A stretch of DNA of 64,000 nt from Streptomyces sp. (GTDB lineage Bacteria; Actinomycetota; Actinomycetes; Streptomycetales; Streptomycetaceae): NCBI RefSeq assembly GCF_019510245.1, contig NZ_JAEKKT010000187.1, positions 1-64,000 on the forward strand. The letters run 5' to 3'. Of the stretch, positions 1 to 9,108 are shown piece after piece. Below the pieces are notes generated by a model. It saw only the letters and a list, made by a program, of their open reading frames with translations, had not been told where the DNA came from and did no database searches. Position 1 is the first letter of the stretch. Each line of letters starts with the position of its first letter. The position numbers and the translations under genes were made by a program.

Positions 1-1
1 C

Positions 2-133
2 ATTCCGCCGGCGACTTTCGTGGGCGCGAAGCCGGTCATGGGCCGGGTTCCGGAAGTCGGCGAACACACCGACGCCGTACTTGCCGAGTTCGGAGCACTG
101 CCGCCGACAGAGCTCACGGACAGCCGCCGTTAG
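2..133 (+). CDS. CaiB/BaiF (family III) CoA-transferase, C-terminal end only
   Basis: The first 43 codons of the window are an open frame ending in TAG. They contain V-G-E-H-T-D-A-V-L-A-E-F-G, the usual C-terminal tail of family III CoA-transferases, which move CoA between carboxylic acids. The catalytic Asp lies outside the window. The lyase start is about 15 bases after the stop, so the two are probably co-transcribed. A CoA-transferase directly before a CitE-like lyase suggests activation of a dicarboxylic acid that is later cleaved as a CoA ester. The family call rests on a short tail. Confidence 0.6.
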   Translation: MPPATFVGAKPVMGRVPEVGEHTDAVLAEFGALPPTELTDSRR

Positions 134-148
134 GTTCGGGTGGTCAGC

Positions 149-967
149 ATGCCGCACACGCATCGGGACAACGTCGTACAAGCGGCGAGGTCGTTTCTCT
201 TCGTGCCCGGCGATCAACCGGCGCGCTTCGACAAGGCGGTCGACTCGGGCGCAGATCTGGTGGTGATCGACCTCGAGGACGCGGTCGCGGGAGACCGCAA
301 GGACAGAGCGCGCGCAGCAGCGGTCGAGTGGCTCTCACACGGCGGTCGTGCATGCGTGCGGATCAACGACGCGTCGAGCCCGCTGTACGGCACCGACCTG
401 GACGCTCTTGCCGGCATTCCCGGCCTCGTGGCGGTCATGGTTCCGAAAACCGACTCGCCGGAGTCGTCGACGGCTGCCGCCGAGCGGGCCGGCGTACCGG
501 TGATCGCCTTGATCGAGTCGGCGATCGGCATGGTCCGCGTCCATGACATCGCCCGCACCCCCGCAGTCGCCCGCCTGGCCTTCGGGCACCTCGACTACGC
601 ACTCGACCTGGGCGCCGACCCCGGGTGGAGCGCGATGCTCCACGCCCGGTCGTCCCTGGTACTCGCATCGAGGGCGGCCGCGCTGCCAGGCCCCGTCGAC
701 GGTGTCACCACGGCGCTGGACGACGCCGAGACCCTTGACGGGGATCTGAGACGGGCGAAGGAGACCGGCTTCACGGCGAAGCTCCTCGTCCACCCCAAGC
801 AGGTGGCGCTCACCCACGCCGCGTTCCGGCCCGACGAGGAGGCGGTCCGCTGGGCCCGCCGCGTCGTCGCATCCGCCACCGGGAGCAGCGCTGCCCGCGT
901 GGACGGACACATGGTCGACGCCCCGGTCCTCGCACGGGCCAAGGCCATCCTGCAGCGAGCCGGCTGA
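149..967 (+). CDS. HpcH/HpaI-CitE family lyase (citramalyl-/malyl-CoA lyase-like)
   Basis: Protein of 272 aa, full length for stand-alone CitE-like enzymes, which cleave beta-hydroxyacyl-CoA esters (citramalyl-CoA, malyl-CoA) in a Mg-dependent TIM barrel. It has the N-terminal RSFLFVPGDQPARFDKA segment, GADLVVIDLEDAV, the metal-site glutamate in ALIESAIG, the aspartate in FGHLDYALDLGAD and the C-terminal LLVHPKQV. ATG 149 is chosen because a GGTGG lies just upstream; GTG 140 is possible. With the CoA-transferase before it and the MaoC-type hydratase at 11134, the best inferred substrate is citramalyl-CoA, giving acetyl-CoA and pyruvate. Confidence 0.88.
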   Translation: MPHTHRDNVVQAARSFLFVPGDQPARFDKAVDSGADLVVIDLEDAVAGDRKDRARAAAVEWLSHGGRACVRINDASSPLYGTDLDALAGIPGLVAVMVPKTDSPESSTAAAERAGVPVIALIESAIGMVRVHDIARTPAVARLAFGHLDYALDLGADPGWSAMLHARSSLVLASRAAALPGPVDGVTTALDDAETLDGDLRRAKETGFTAKLLVHPKQVALTHAAFRPDEEAVRWARRVVASATGSSAARVDGHMVDAPVLARAKAILQRAG

Positions 968-1136
968 CAGCCGCACCGGCGTACGGGTGGCGCAGCACGC
1001 CGTGCCCGTGGGTCTGCGCACACCTTCATGCACCAGATGAATCACCGGGCGAACATTCCCGGCCTCGTCAACTCCGGCTCCGGCCAACATCCTTTGTTTA
1101 CAGGCGATGTCCGTCTTGTGACAGGCAGGAGAAGCC

Positions 1137-2615
1137 ATGTCCCTCACCACCCAGCGCCCCAGCGACCTCGACCGCAAGCGCTTCTTCATCGACGGAGCGT
1201 GGGTCGACCCGAGCGGTGACCGCGTGCAGGAGCAGATCGAGGCCGCCACGGGTGAGCGCATCGGCGTGGCCGCGCTGGGCACGGAAGCGGACGTCGACGC
1301 CGCCGTCCGCGCCGCCCGGCGTGCACTGGACGAAGGCCCGTGGGGTCGTACCACCGCGGCCGAACGTGCCGAGGTGCTGCGCAGGTTCGCGGACGCGCTC
1401 GAAAAGCGCGCCGGTGACACCTCGACTCTGGTCAGCCGCGAGAACGGAATGCCGATCGGGCTCTCTCAGATGCTGAACGGCGGGGCGCCCGCCGTCCTCC
1501 TGCGGATCTACGCCGATGTCGTCGAGAGCCTTCCGCTGGAGGAGACGCGCCCGAGCCTGGCAGGCTCGACGATCGTCCGCCGCGAACCGGTCGGCGTGGT
1601 CGGTGCGATCACACCGTGGAACTTCCCGCAGGCGCTCGCCATGTTCAAGATCGCGCCGGCGCTCGCCGCCGGGTGCACGGTGGTCCTGAAGCCCTCGCCG
1701 GAGACCGCGCTCGACTCGTACGTCTTCGCCGACGCCGCCCAGGAGGCCGGGCTTCCCGCGGGCGTGCTGAACATCGTGCTCGGTGACCGTGACGCCGGCG
1801 CCGCGCTCGTGTCCCACCCGCTGGTCGACAAGATCGCCTTCACCGGGTCCACCGCGGCCGGCCGGGCCATCGGCCAGGAGTGCGGACGGCTGATCCGCCG
1901 GGTCACCCTCGAACTGGGCGGCAAATCGGCTGCGATCTTCCTCGAGGACGGCAACGTCGAGACACTGCTGGCCGGCCTGGACAACGCGTCCTTCCTCAAC
2001 AACAGCCAGACCTGCACGACACAGTCGCGGATCCTCATCGCACGCTCCCGCTACGACGAAGTGGTCGACGCCGTCGCGGGTTTCGCGGACGCCTACCGAC
2101 TCGGGGACCCTCTCGACCCCACTGTGACCCTGGGCCCGATGGCCACCCGTACACACCTGGAGCGCGTCCTCACCTACATAGAGATCGCCAAGAACTCGGA
2201 CGCCCGACTCGTCACCGGCGGTGGCAGGCCCGATCACCTGGGCCGCGGATGGTTTGTGCAACCGACCGTCTTCGCCGACGTGGACAACGCCGACCGGCTG
2301 GCCCGGGAAGAGGTGTTCGGCCCCGTCATGGCGCTCATCCCGTTCGACGACGACGATGACGCGGTCCGGATCGCCAACGACAGCAACTACGGCCTTGGCG
2401 GCTCGGTGTGGAGCGCCGACGAGGACCGCGCGCTGGCCGTGGCGCGCCGCGTCCGTACCGGCACGATCGGGCTCAACTACTACACCCTCGACCTCGGTGC
2501 GCCGTTCGGCGGATACAAGGACTCGGGCATCGGCCGTGAACTCGGTCCGGAGGGGATCAACGCCTACCTCGAGTACAAGTCCGTCTACGCGTCGACGAAA
2601 TACCTCCCGGCATGA
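1137..2615 (+). CDS. NAD(P)-dependent aldehyde dehydrogenase
   Basis: A 492 aa protein of normal ALDH length. It shows the cofactor segment ITPWNFP, KPSPET, the FTGST loop, the general base in LELGGK (about E259) and the catalytic cysteine in NNSQTCTTQSR (about C293). The C-terminal EEVFGPV and PFGGYKDSGIGRELG motifs are also present. GGCAGGAGA precedes ATG 1137. A 170-base gap separates it from the lyase, so it may have its own promoter. It probably oxidises an aldehyde made by the P450/lyase steps of the island; the substrate cannot be read from sequence. Confidence 0.95.
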   Translation: MSLTTQRPSDLDRKRFFIDGAWVDPSGDRVQEQIEAATGERIGVAALGTEADVDAAVRAARRALDEGPWGRTTAAERAEVLRRFADALEKRAGDTSTLVSRENGMPIGLSQMLNGGAPAVLLRIYADVVESLPLEETRPSLAGSTIVRREPVGVVGAITPWNFPQALAMFKIAPALAAGCTVVLKPSPETALDSYVFADAAQEAGLPAGVLNIVLGDRDAGAALVSHPLVDKIAFTGSTAAGRAIGQECGRLIRRVTLELGGKSAAIFLEDGNVETLLAGLDNASFLNNSQTCTTQSRILIARSRYDEVVDAVAGFADAYRLGDPLDPTVTLGPMATRTHLERVLTYIEIAKNSDARLVTGGGRPDHLGRGWFVQPTVFADVDNADRLAREEVFGPVMALIPFDDDDDAVRIANDSNYGLGGSVWSADEDRALAVARRVRTGTIGLNYYTLDLGAPFGGYKDSGIGRELGPEGINAYLEYKSVYASTKYLPA

Positions 2616-2652
2616 ACCGGACACCAGGAACAACGAGAGAGGACGCGCAGTC

Positions 2653-3030
2653 ATGACGGACCCCGTCGAGGTCGTCAACGCCTACTTCGCCTCAGTCACC
2701 GCAGCCGACCCGCGGGCCGTGGCCGACCTCTTCGCCGCGGACGCCGTTCTCCAGAACGCCGCCGGCACACTCACCGGTGCCGACGCGATCAGGCGGATGT
2801 ACGAGAACGGCCTCGAGCCCGGTGCGATGAAGCCGAACCCCCGACGGTTTGTCGTCGACGGCGAGAACGTCGCCGTGGAGATCGACCTGATCGCCAACGG
2901 GAGTGCCGTGGCACTCGCCGACTTCTTCACCATCCGCAACGGAAAGATCGAACGCCTCGCCATCTACAGCCTCACCCCCACCGACGGACGTCTCTTCGAC
3001 AAGGTCGGCGTCGACCCCGGCGCGGCGTGA
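2653..3030 (+). CDS. SnoaL/NTF2-like small protein
   Basis: A 125 aa one-domain protein with the cone-shaped NTF2/SnoaL pattern: helix VEVVNAYFASVTAADPRAV, then DLFAADAVLQNAAG, a GADAIRRMYENG helix and a final sheet with ADFFTIRNGKIERLAIY. Such proteins act as small isomerases, hydratases or cyclases, or have no known activity. GAGAGG lies about ten bases before ATG 2653. It starts 37 bases after the aldehyde dehydrogenase and is followed by the FAH-family gene, so it is part of the operon. Function unassigned. Confidence 0.85.
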   Translation: MTDPVEVVNAYFASVTAADPRAVADLFAADAVLQNAAGTLTGADAIRRMYENGLEPGAMKPNPRRFVVDGENVAVEIDLIANGSAVALADFFTIRNGKIERLAIYSLTPTDGRLFDKVGVDPGAA

Positions 3031-3084
3031 CCTGACGCCCCGCCGTACTGGGCGTTACCCCATCACCAGTTCACAAGGAGAACA

Positions 3085-4095
3085 ATGAAGGTCGCAGTAT
3101 TCGGCCCCGCACGGCGGGTCGGTGTGGTGCACGAAGGTTCCGTCGTCGACATCAACGCCGCGTACGCGAAATACCTGGCCGAGACCTCGCCTGCCGCCCG
3201 GCCACTGGCTGAGGCAGCCGCAGCCGTCCCCGCCCAGCTCAACGCGTTCATCGAGGAGGGGGCGCGGGCCCTGGACGGTGCGCGGGCCGCGCTGGAGTAC
3301 CTGCTGGACCAGGCGCAGGACGTGCGTGGGCTGACAGGGGAGCAGCTCTGGTTCGCACTCGACGAGGTGCGGCTGCACGCCCCGGTAGAGGGACAGTCCC
3401 GCGTCCTGTGCGCTCTTGCCAACTTCGCCGACCACATGCAGAGCGCGGCCGAGAACTCCCACGGCGAGGACACCGAGGAAACCATCAACCGTCTCCTCGC
3501 GGGAGGACCCAAGTTCTTCGTGAAGGACCACCGCGCCGTCTCCGCGAGCGGCGATCCCCTGCGCTACCCGGCACGCACCCAGCGGCTGGACTACGAGGCG
3601 GAGGTGGCCGTCGTGATCGGCAGGAGCGGCCGCGACATCAAGGGCGATGACCTCGCTTCCCATGTGTGGGGCTACACCCTGTTCAACGACTGGTCGGTGA
3701 GGGACAACGTCTCCTTCGGCCCCGATTTCATGCACTCGAAGAACTTCGACGGCTCCGCGACGATCGGACCCTGGATCGTCGTCGACGACGGTATCGATCC
3801 GCAGGACATTCCCATCGAATGCCGGGTCAACGGCGAAGTGCGCCAGAGCGGCAACACGCGTTCCATGGTCCACTCCTTCGCCGCGCTCACCGAGCATCTC
3901 TCCAGGGACACGACCCTGTTGCCCGGCGACCTGATCGCCAGTGGCACGCCCAAGGGCACCGCCGTCGACTCCAGCCGGCAGGGACCCGACGGATCGTTCC
4001 CGGACACGCTGTTCCTCAAGCCCGGTGACGTCGTGGAAGTCTCCTCCGCCCTGATCGGCGCCATCCGCAACGAAGTCGTCAAGCCGACGGACTGA
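3085..4095 (+). CDS. Fumarylacetoacetate hydrolase (FAH) family protein
   Basis: A 336 aa protein: a variable N-terminal part (about 1-115) followed by a full FAH domain. Metal-ligand and catalytic segments are visible: FVKDHRAV, LDYEAEVAVVIG, GYTLFNDWSVRD, HSKNFDGSATIGPWIV, LPGDLIASGTPKGT and LKPGDVVEVS. The family hydrolyses C-C bonds of diketoacids or isomerises and decarboxylates ring-cleavage products. AAGGAG lies five bases before ATG 3085. Placed directly before the ring-cleavage-type gene, it most likely processes that product (for example an acylpyruvate), an inference from order only. Confidence 0.92.
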   Translation: MKVAVFGPARRVGVVHEGSVVDINAAYAKYLAETSPAARPLAEAAAAVPAQLNAFIEEGARALDGARAALEYLLDQAQDVRGLTGEQLWFALDEVRLHAPVEGQSRVLCALANFADHMQSAAENSHGEDTEETINRLLAGGPKFFVKDHRAVSASGDPLRYPARTQRLDYEAEVAVVIGRSGRDIKGDDLASHVWGYTLFNDWSVRDNVSFGPDFMHSKNFDGSATIGPWIVVDDGIDPQDIPIECRVNGEVRQSGNTRSMVHSFAALTEHLSRDTTLLPGDLIASGTPKGTAVDSSRQGPDGSFPDTLFLKPGDVVEVSSALIGAIRNEVVKPTD

Positions 4096-4105
4096 GGAGA
4101 CGACC

Positions 4106-5311
4106 ATGACCACGGAGAAGTTCGAGGTCGGCGGCGTCCTGTACGACCGCCCCTTCAAGATCCGCCGACTCAACCACTTCGGCATCAGCGTCGACGACAC
4201 CGGCGAGTCGGCGAGGTTCTACCGGGACGTGCTCGGGTTCGCGGAGTCCGACAAGCTCGATCTCCAGAAGTATGACCCGGGCCCCTGGCTCGACTCGGTC
4301 CCCGACAAGCACGTCTACTTCCTGCGGCACAACAGCGACCACCACACCTTCGTGCTCATGCCGCGCCCGTGGGTCGAGCACCGGGAGCCGCCGGCCCGTT
4401 TCGACATCACGGTCAACCAGATCACCTGGCAGGTCGGCAGCCTCCGCGAGGTGGTCGAGGCGCGGCGCTGGCTCGCCGAGCTCGGGCAGAAGATCGGCCG
4501 CTACGGCCGCGACCCCGGGTCCAACTGGCACACCTACTTCCCGGACCCGACCGGCCACACCAACGAGCTGGAGTACGGCATCGAGCAGGTCGGCTGGGAC
4601 GGCCTGAGCAAGCCCGAGGTGACGTGGCCGTGGCTGAACGAGCACCCCGAGCTGCCGTACAAGGCGGAGTCGACCGAGCTTGCCGAAGCCCTCGCCGGCG
4701 GCGTCGATCTGACGTCGGGCCACCGCTGGCTGGATGAGCTGCCCAAGACGTACGACGTCGGTGGTGTCCTGCTCGCGCGGCCGTTCAAGCCGGTGCGGAT
4801 CGGACCGGTGAGCATCTTCGTCGAGGACCTCGACGCGGCGGAGCGTTTCTACACCGAGCGCCTCGGCCTGCACAAGAGCGAGGAGTCCTCGGTCGCCGGG
4901 CACCGCGTCCTGTTCCTGCGGGCGAACACCGAGCATCACAGCCTGACGCTCCTCCCACTGGAACTGCGCGGCGTGCTCGGCGCGCGGGAGGACAGCACCT
5001 TGCTCGCCTTCGGCGTGCAGGTCGGTTCCTACGAGCAACTCCGCGAGGCGAAGGAGTTCCTGGAGGAGAAGGGCGTCAAGCTCATCGACCTGCCGCAGGA
5101 GATCCACGCGGGGATCGACTACGTGATCCACGCGGTCGCCCCCGACGGGCACGTGATGCAGCTGTACTACTACATGGAGCAGGTCGGCTGGGACGGCCGC
5201 GTACGGCCGGAGGGCGAGCGCCGGAAGGTCCAGGCCGGCGTGTGGCCACAGACGCTGACGCCGCTCTTCGACACCTACGGCGGCGAGACCTTCTGGGGAC
5301 CGCTCGGCTGA
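4106..5311 (+). CDS. Two-domain VOC (glyoxalase/extradiol dioxygenase-type) protein
   Basis: A 401 aa protein with two homologous halves, each opening with a VGGVL...RPFK segment (near residues 8 and 215). In the N-terminal half a metal triad is visible: H24 (LNHFGISVDD), H80 (SDHHTFVLMP) and E154 (GHTNELEYG). In the C-terminal half the matching positions read IGPVSIFVED (no His) and DGHVMQLYYY (Gln for Glu), so only EHHSLTLLP keeps its His. Classical type I extradiol enzymes keep iron in the C-terminal domain, so this is reversed. GAGGAG precedes ATG 4106, ten bases after the FAH gene. Ring cleavage is likely but not certain; another VOC reaction is possible. Confidence 0.85.
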   Translation: MTTEKFEVGGVLYDRPFKIRRLNHFGISVDDTGESARFYRDVLGFAESDKLDLQKYDPGPWLDSVPDKHVYFLRHNSDHHTFVLMPRPWVEHREPPARFDITVNQITWQVGSLREVVEARRWLAELGQKIGRYGRDPGSNWHTYFPDPTGHTNELEYGIEQVGWDGLSKPEVTWPWLNEHPELPYKAESTELAEALAGGVDLTSGHRWLDELPKTYDVGGVLLARPFKPVRIGPVSIFVEDLDAAERFYTERLGLHKSEESSVAGHRVLFLRANTEHHSLTLLPLELRGVLGAREDSTLLAFGVQVGSYEQLREAKEFLEEKGVKLIDLPQEIHAGIDYVIHAVAPDGHVMQLYYYMEQVGWDGRVRPEGERRKVQAGVWPQTLTPLFDTYGGETFWGPLG

Positions 5312-5363
5312 CGGACGGCGCCGTGCCGTCCGTCGCTCATGACGCACCACGAGAGAGGTCCTG

Positions 5364-5690
5364 TTGCCTGAGATCAAATTCCACCATGCCGGAGGCGAGA
5401 CGGACATCGTCGAGGCGGACGCTGGTGTCAGCGTGATGCGCGCGGCAGTGGAGAACGGCGTGGCCGGCATTGTCGGTGAGTGCGGGGGGCAGGCGATGTG
5501 TGCGACCTGCCATGTCCTCGTTCGCGACTCCTACTTGAGCGGGTTGCCGCCCATCGGTGACGACGAGGAAGAGATGCTCGAGTGCACGGCCAGCCCGCGC
5601 GACGGGCTACGCAGCCGCCTGGGGTGTCAGCTGACGCTGGGCGTAGATCTGCAGGAGGTCGAGGTCGATGTGCCCGAGTCCCAGGTCTGA
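5364..5690 (+). CDS. 2Fe-2S (adrenodoxin-type) ferredoxin
   Basis: A 108 aa ferredoxin with ligands C40-x5-C46-x2-C49 (GECGGQAMCATCHV) and C88 (RLGCQL), the P450-partner adrenodoxin/terpredoxin pattern. The start is a TTG at 5364 with a strong GAGAGAGG six bases upstream; no ATG or GTG fits better. The end overlaps the next gene by 23 bases. It should carry single electrons from the reductase at 5668 to the P450 at 6962, forming a class I three-component system. Confidence 0.93.
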   Translation: MPEIKFHHAGGETDIVEADAGVSVMRAAVENGVAGIVGECGGQAMCATCHVLVRDSYLSGLPPIGDDEEEMLECTASPRDGLRSRLGCQLTLGVDLQEVEVDVPESQV

Positions 5691-6933
5691 CCCTGCCGTC
5701 CGCCGCGTGGTCGTCATTGGTGCCGGACATGCCGGGGTCCAGGTGGCGGATGCGTTGCGCGCGGGCGGCCATGCCGGTCCCCTGGCCCTCGTCGGCGACG
5801 AGCCCGTCCTGCCCTACCAGCGTCCACCGCTGTCCAAGGACTACCTGTCACCCACCCGGACACCGGCCACGCCCCATTTGCGGGCGCGACAGTACTTCGC
5901 CGGCCATCGGATCGACCTGCACACCGGTGTCACCGCCACCGGTCTGGGGCGGCCATCACGCACTGTTCGGCTTTCCGACGGCCGCGAGTTGCCCTACGAC
6001 GTCCTGGTGCTGGCCACTGGGGCGGCCAACCGCACGCTCGCCGTCCCAGGATCCGACCTGGCGGGCATCCACACGCTGCGTACCCTCGGCGACGCCGACA
6101 CCCTGCGTGCGGCCCTGTCCCGAAGCCGGGCAGTGCTCGTCGTCGGCGCCGGGTTCATCGGCCTGGAGTTCGCCGCGGCGGCCCGCAAGCACGGGCTTCG
6201 GACCACCGTCCTGGAGGCAGCGGACCGCCCCCTGGGCCGAGCGCTGTCCGCGGAGATGGCCTCCCACCTCACGGCCGCACACCGGACGGCCGGCACCGAT
6301 CTACGGCTCGGTGAGGCGGTCGCACGGTTCACCGGAGACGGCGGTCGCGTGAACGGTGCCATCAGCACCACGGGTGTGCGGTACCAGGCTGATCTCGTAG
6401 TCGTAGGTATCGGCGTCGTGCCGCGGGTCGAACTCGCCGTCCAGGCCGGCCTTCCGGTCGCGGACGGGATCGTCGTCGACGAGTATCTGCGCACCGCCGA
6501 CTCCGCGGTATACGCCGTCGGCGACTGCGCCAACCACCCCAACGTGCACGCCGGTGTCCGGATGCGGGTGGAGTCGGTACAGAACGCCACCGACCAGGCG
6601 CGCCACGTCGCCTCGACGATCCTCGGTGGCACTGATGCCTACGCGGACCTGCCCTGGTTCTGGAGCCACCAAGGTGAGCTGAAGCTGCAGATCGCCGGCG
6701 TGCGCCGGCCCGATGACGAGAGTGTCGTGACCGGTGATCCCGACGCCGGCCGTTTCTCGGTCTGCTGCTACCGGCGGGGCCGCCTCGTCGCTGTCGAATC
6801 GCTCAATCGTCCCGCTGACCACGTGGCGGCGCGGCGCGTGCTGACGGCCGGTCGCTCACCAGAACCCGGACAACTGCGCGATCCGGGGTTCAGCCTCAAG
6901 GAGTTCGCCCGGGAGACCGTGGCGGCCCGCTGA
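5668..6933 (+). CDS. FAD/NAD(H)-dependent ferredoxin reductase
   Basis: A 421 aa protein with two Rossmann dinucleotide motifs (VVVIGAGHAGVQVA near residue 14, VLVVGAGFIGLEFA near 155), LPYQRPPLSKDYL, the VLATGA motif and a C-terminal FAD-binding VYAVGDCA. This is the putidaredoxin/rubredoxin reductase type. AGGAGG sits about eight bases before ATG 5668, inside the ferredoxin gene, pointing to translational coupling. It feeds electrons from NAD(P)H to the 2Fe-2S ferredoxin and the P450 that follows. Confidence 0.94.
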   Translation: MCPSPRSDPAVRRVVVIGAGHAGVQVADALRAGGHAGPLALVGDEPVLPYQRPPLSKDYLSPTRTPATPHLRARQYFAGHRIDLHTGVTATGLGRPSRTVRLSDGRELPYDVLVLATGAANRTLAVPGSDLAGIHTLRTLGDADTLRAALSRSRAVLVVGAGFIGLEFAAAARKHGLRTTVLEAADRPLGRALSAEMASHLTAAHRTAGTDLRLGEAVARFTGDGGRVNGAISTTGVRYQADLVVVGIGVVPRVELAVQAGLPVADGIVVDEYLRTADSAVYAVGDCANHPNVHAGVRMRVESVQNATDQARHVASTILGGTDAYADLPWFWSHQGELKLQIAGVRRPDDESVVTGDPDAGRFSVCCYRRGRLVAVESLNRPADHVAARRVLTAGRSPEPGQLRDPGFSLKEFARETVAAR

Positions 6934-6961
6934 GTATCCGCACTTCCTCCGAGGAGCTCCC

Positions 6962-8161
6962 ATGACAATGACGTCGCCTTCTCCTGTGCCCAGCGCGGAC
7001 TGGGTGGACCCCGTGGTGATGTCCGCCGATCCCTACCCCACCTACCGCCGTTTGCTCGACGAATCTCCGGTGGCATGGGTCCCCCCGCTGAACCTGTATC
7101 TGGTGACCTCGTCCCGGGCGTGCCGGGCCATCGAAGAGGACCAGCAGACCTACAGCGCGAAGCTCACCGGGGACGGCGGCACCATGGCCAGGGCGGTGGG
7201 CGCCCGGCCGATGCTCAGCAAGGACGACCCCGACCACGCGACCGAGCGGCGAGTGATCAACCCCACCCTGCGGCCCAAGAACCTGCGCGCCCGCTGGGCC
7301 CCGGTGTTCGAACACAACGCTCGCACTCACCTCGCCGTCCTGCGTGAGCAGGGCCCCGACCAGGCCGAGCTCAACCGCGACTACGCCGCCCCCGTCGCCT
7401 CGCAGAACCTGATCGACCTGCTGGGATTCAAAGACGTCGACATCGAGGACATGCGGCGTTGGTCGAACGCCTTCGTCGCGGGCATTGGCAACCTCTTCGA
7501 CGATCCGGAGATCTGGCGGCGCAACGACGAGGCCCGCGAGGAGGTCGATGCCCTGCTCGACGAACTCATCCCTTTCTACCGGTCCCACCCGGACGACACG
7601 ATCGTGTCCGCGTTCGCCAACGCAGAGCTCCCGCTGACGCAGGCCACCGCGAACATCAACCTGATCATCTCCGGAGGCATGAACGAACCGCAGCACGCGA
7701 TCACGAGCTCGGTGTGGGCTTTGAGCCGCCATCCCGGCCAACGCGAGCGGGCGCTCGCCGATCCGGCCCTGTGGCCGGCGGTGTTCGACGAGACCGTACG
7801 ATGGCTGTCCCCGATCGGCATGTACCGTCGGGTGACGACGCGTGAGGTTGTGCTGAGGGATGTGACGCTTCCGGCGCACGCACCGATCGGCGTTGTCGTC
7901 GGCGCGGCCAACCGTGACCCCGCCGAGTTCGAACGCGCCGACGAGTTCGACATCACCCGCCCCCGACAGCCGCACTTGGCTTTCGGCAGCGGCGTGCACC
8001 TGTGCGCCGGTCACTGGGCCGCGCGCATCGGCATCGGGGAGATCGCGATACCACTGCTGTACACGGAACTTCCCGGACTGCGCGCCGACCCGCGTCGCCA
8101 AGAGGCATGGCACGGCTGGTTCTTCCGCGGACTCACCGCACTTCCCGTGACCTGGAACTGA
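6962..8161 (+). CDS. Cytochrome P450 (first)
   Basis: A 399 aa bacterial P450. The heme loop FGSGVHLCAG gives the thiolate C348, and the ExxR motif is in FDETVRW. Helix I reads ISGGMNEPQHAIT near residues 237-249: the usual acid-Thr oxygen-activation pair is not present in standard form, with N-E-P where most P450s have (D/E)-T. The gene ends the + strand operon, 28 bases after its reductase, with GAGGAG before ATG 6962. Its substrate is unknown; the context suggests hydroxylation or O-dealkylation at the entry of the pathway. Confidence 0.94.
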   Translation: MTMTSPSPVPSADWVDPVVMSADPYPTYRRLLDESPVAWVPPLNLYLVTSSRACRAIEEDQQTYSAKLTGDGGTMARAVGARPMLSKDDPDHATERRVINPTLRPKNLRARWAPVFEHNARTHLAVLREQGPDQAELNRDYAAPVASQNLIDLLGFKDVDIEDMRRWSNAFVAGIGNLFDDPEIWRRNDEAREEVDALLDELIPFYRSHPDDTIVSAFANAELPLTQATANINLIISGGMNEPQHAITSSVWALSRHPGQRERALADPALWPAVFDETVRWLSPIGMYRRVTTREVVLRDVTLPAHAPIGVVVGAANRDPAEFERADEFDITRPRQPHLAFGSGVHLCAGHWAARIGIGEIAIPLLYTELPGLRADPRRQEAWHGWFFRGLTALPVTWN

Positions 8162-8330
8162 GCGGGTGCAGTAGGAGGCACCCCGGTCTCTCCGCCGTCT
8201 ACGGCTGGTGCGCAGTGTGCTCGGCGGACAGGGCCGCCTGCCTAGGCCGAGCGCAGCAGCGCCCTCGTCGAGGGGGACGGCTCGGGTCACCGGGCGGGGG
8301 CTCGGCGGCGGCTTGGCCCGGAGGAGAGCG

Positions 8331-9050
8331 TCATGGCGTTGGCGTTGTCCTCTGTGCTTGGCCGTCGACGCGCACGAGCCAGTCGCGGAGGCGTGACGCG
8401 ACTGTGTCCGGGTCTTCGAGGGGCGAGAGGTGGCCGATCCCTTCGAGTACGTGCAGCTCCGTATCGGGGATCGAGCTCGCCATCTCCTCGCTCAGCCGGA
8501 GTGGGGTGATCGCATCGGCATCACCGGCGACGATCAATGTGGGCACCTCGATCTTCGCAATCTCCGATGTGCGATCGCGCCGGTCCAGCACCGCGAGTTG
8601 CTGGGCCGTGAAGACTTCGGCGCCGAGGTCACGCGCCATCGCGGCCGCGAGGGCGGTCACATCGGGGCGGGCCGGCGCGACGGCACCGCTGACCCGGTCC
8701 ACCGCCTCGCTGAACCGGCCGGACTCGGCCAGTTCGATGACGCTGATCGAGCTCTGCCTGCGGTCGGTCGGTGCGGCAATCGCGGAAGTGTTCAGCAGCG
8801 CCAGTCCCGCGACTCGCCCAGACGCTTTGAGTGCGATGTCCAAGGAGACATAGCCTCCCATCGAGATCCCGGCCAGGTAGAACCGGTCCGGTGCCTGGGC
8901 GAGCACATCGTCCGCCATGGACTCGATCGAGTCCCCGCTGCCTTGAACGACCACGCATTCCAAGAGGTCATGGACCCGGTTGATGACTGGTTGCCACAGC
9001 CGGGCGTCGCAGCCCAGCGCGGGCACGAGGACCAACGGATACCGGAGCAC
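8331..9050 (-). CDS. Alpha/beta-fold hydrolase
   Basis: A 239 aa hydrolase with the nucleophile elbow GISMGG, the acid in VAGDADAITP and the His in GIGHLSPLEDP, so the triad is complete. GTG 9050 is chosen because AAAGGGAG lies six bases upstream; a longer frame from 9131 would overlap the SDR gene and has no such site. It is the last gene of the - strand operon. Related enzymes hydrolyse carboxylic esters, lactones (3-oxoadipate enol-lactonase type) or C-C bonds of ring-cleavage products; the choice cannot be made here. Confidence 0.88.
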   Translation of the reverse strand: MLRYPLVLVPALGCDARLWQPVINRVHDLLECVVVQGSGDSIESMADDVLAQAPDRFYLAGISMGGYVSLDIALKASGRVAGLALLNTSAIAAPTDRRQSSISVIELAESGRFSEAVDRVSGAVAPARPDVTALAAAMARDLGAEVFTAQQLAVLDRRDRTSEIAKIEVPTLIVAGDADAITPLRLSEEMASSIPDTELHVLEGIGHLSPLEDPDTVASRLRDWLVRVDGQAQRTTPTP

Positions 9051-9108
9051 GGTCGGCTCCCTTTCTTGTCGCTCTGGAATGTGGCGGTTGAGGGCTGAGG
9101 ACGGCGAG

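Noticed and set aside
1098..2678. 526-codon open frame on the - strand across the aldehyde dehydrogenase
   Set aside because: Mirror frame of a high-GC gene; sequence is Arg/Val/Gly-rich without motifs, while the + strand frame has all ALDH motifs and a ribosome site.
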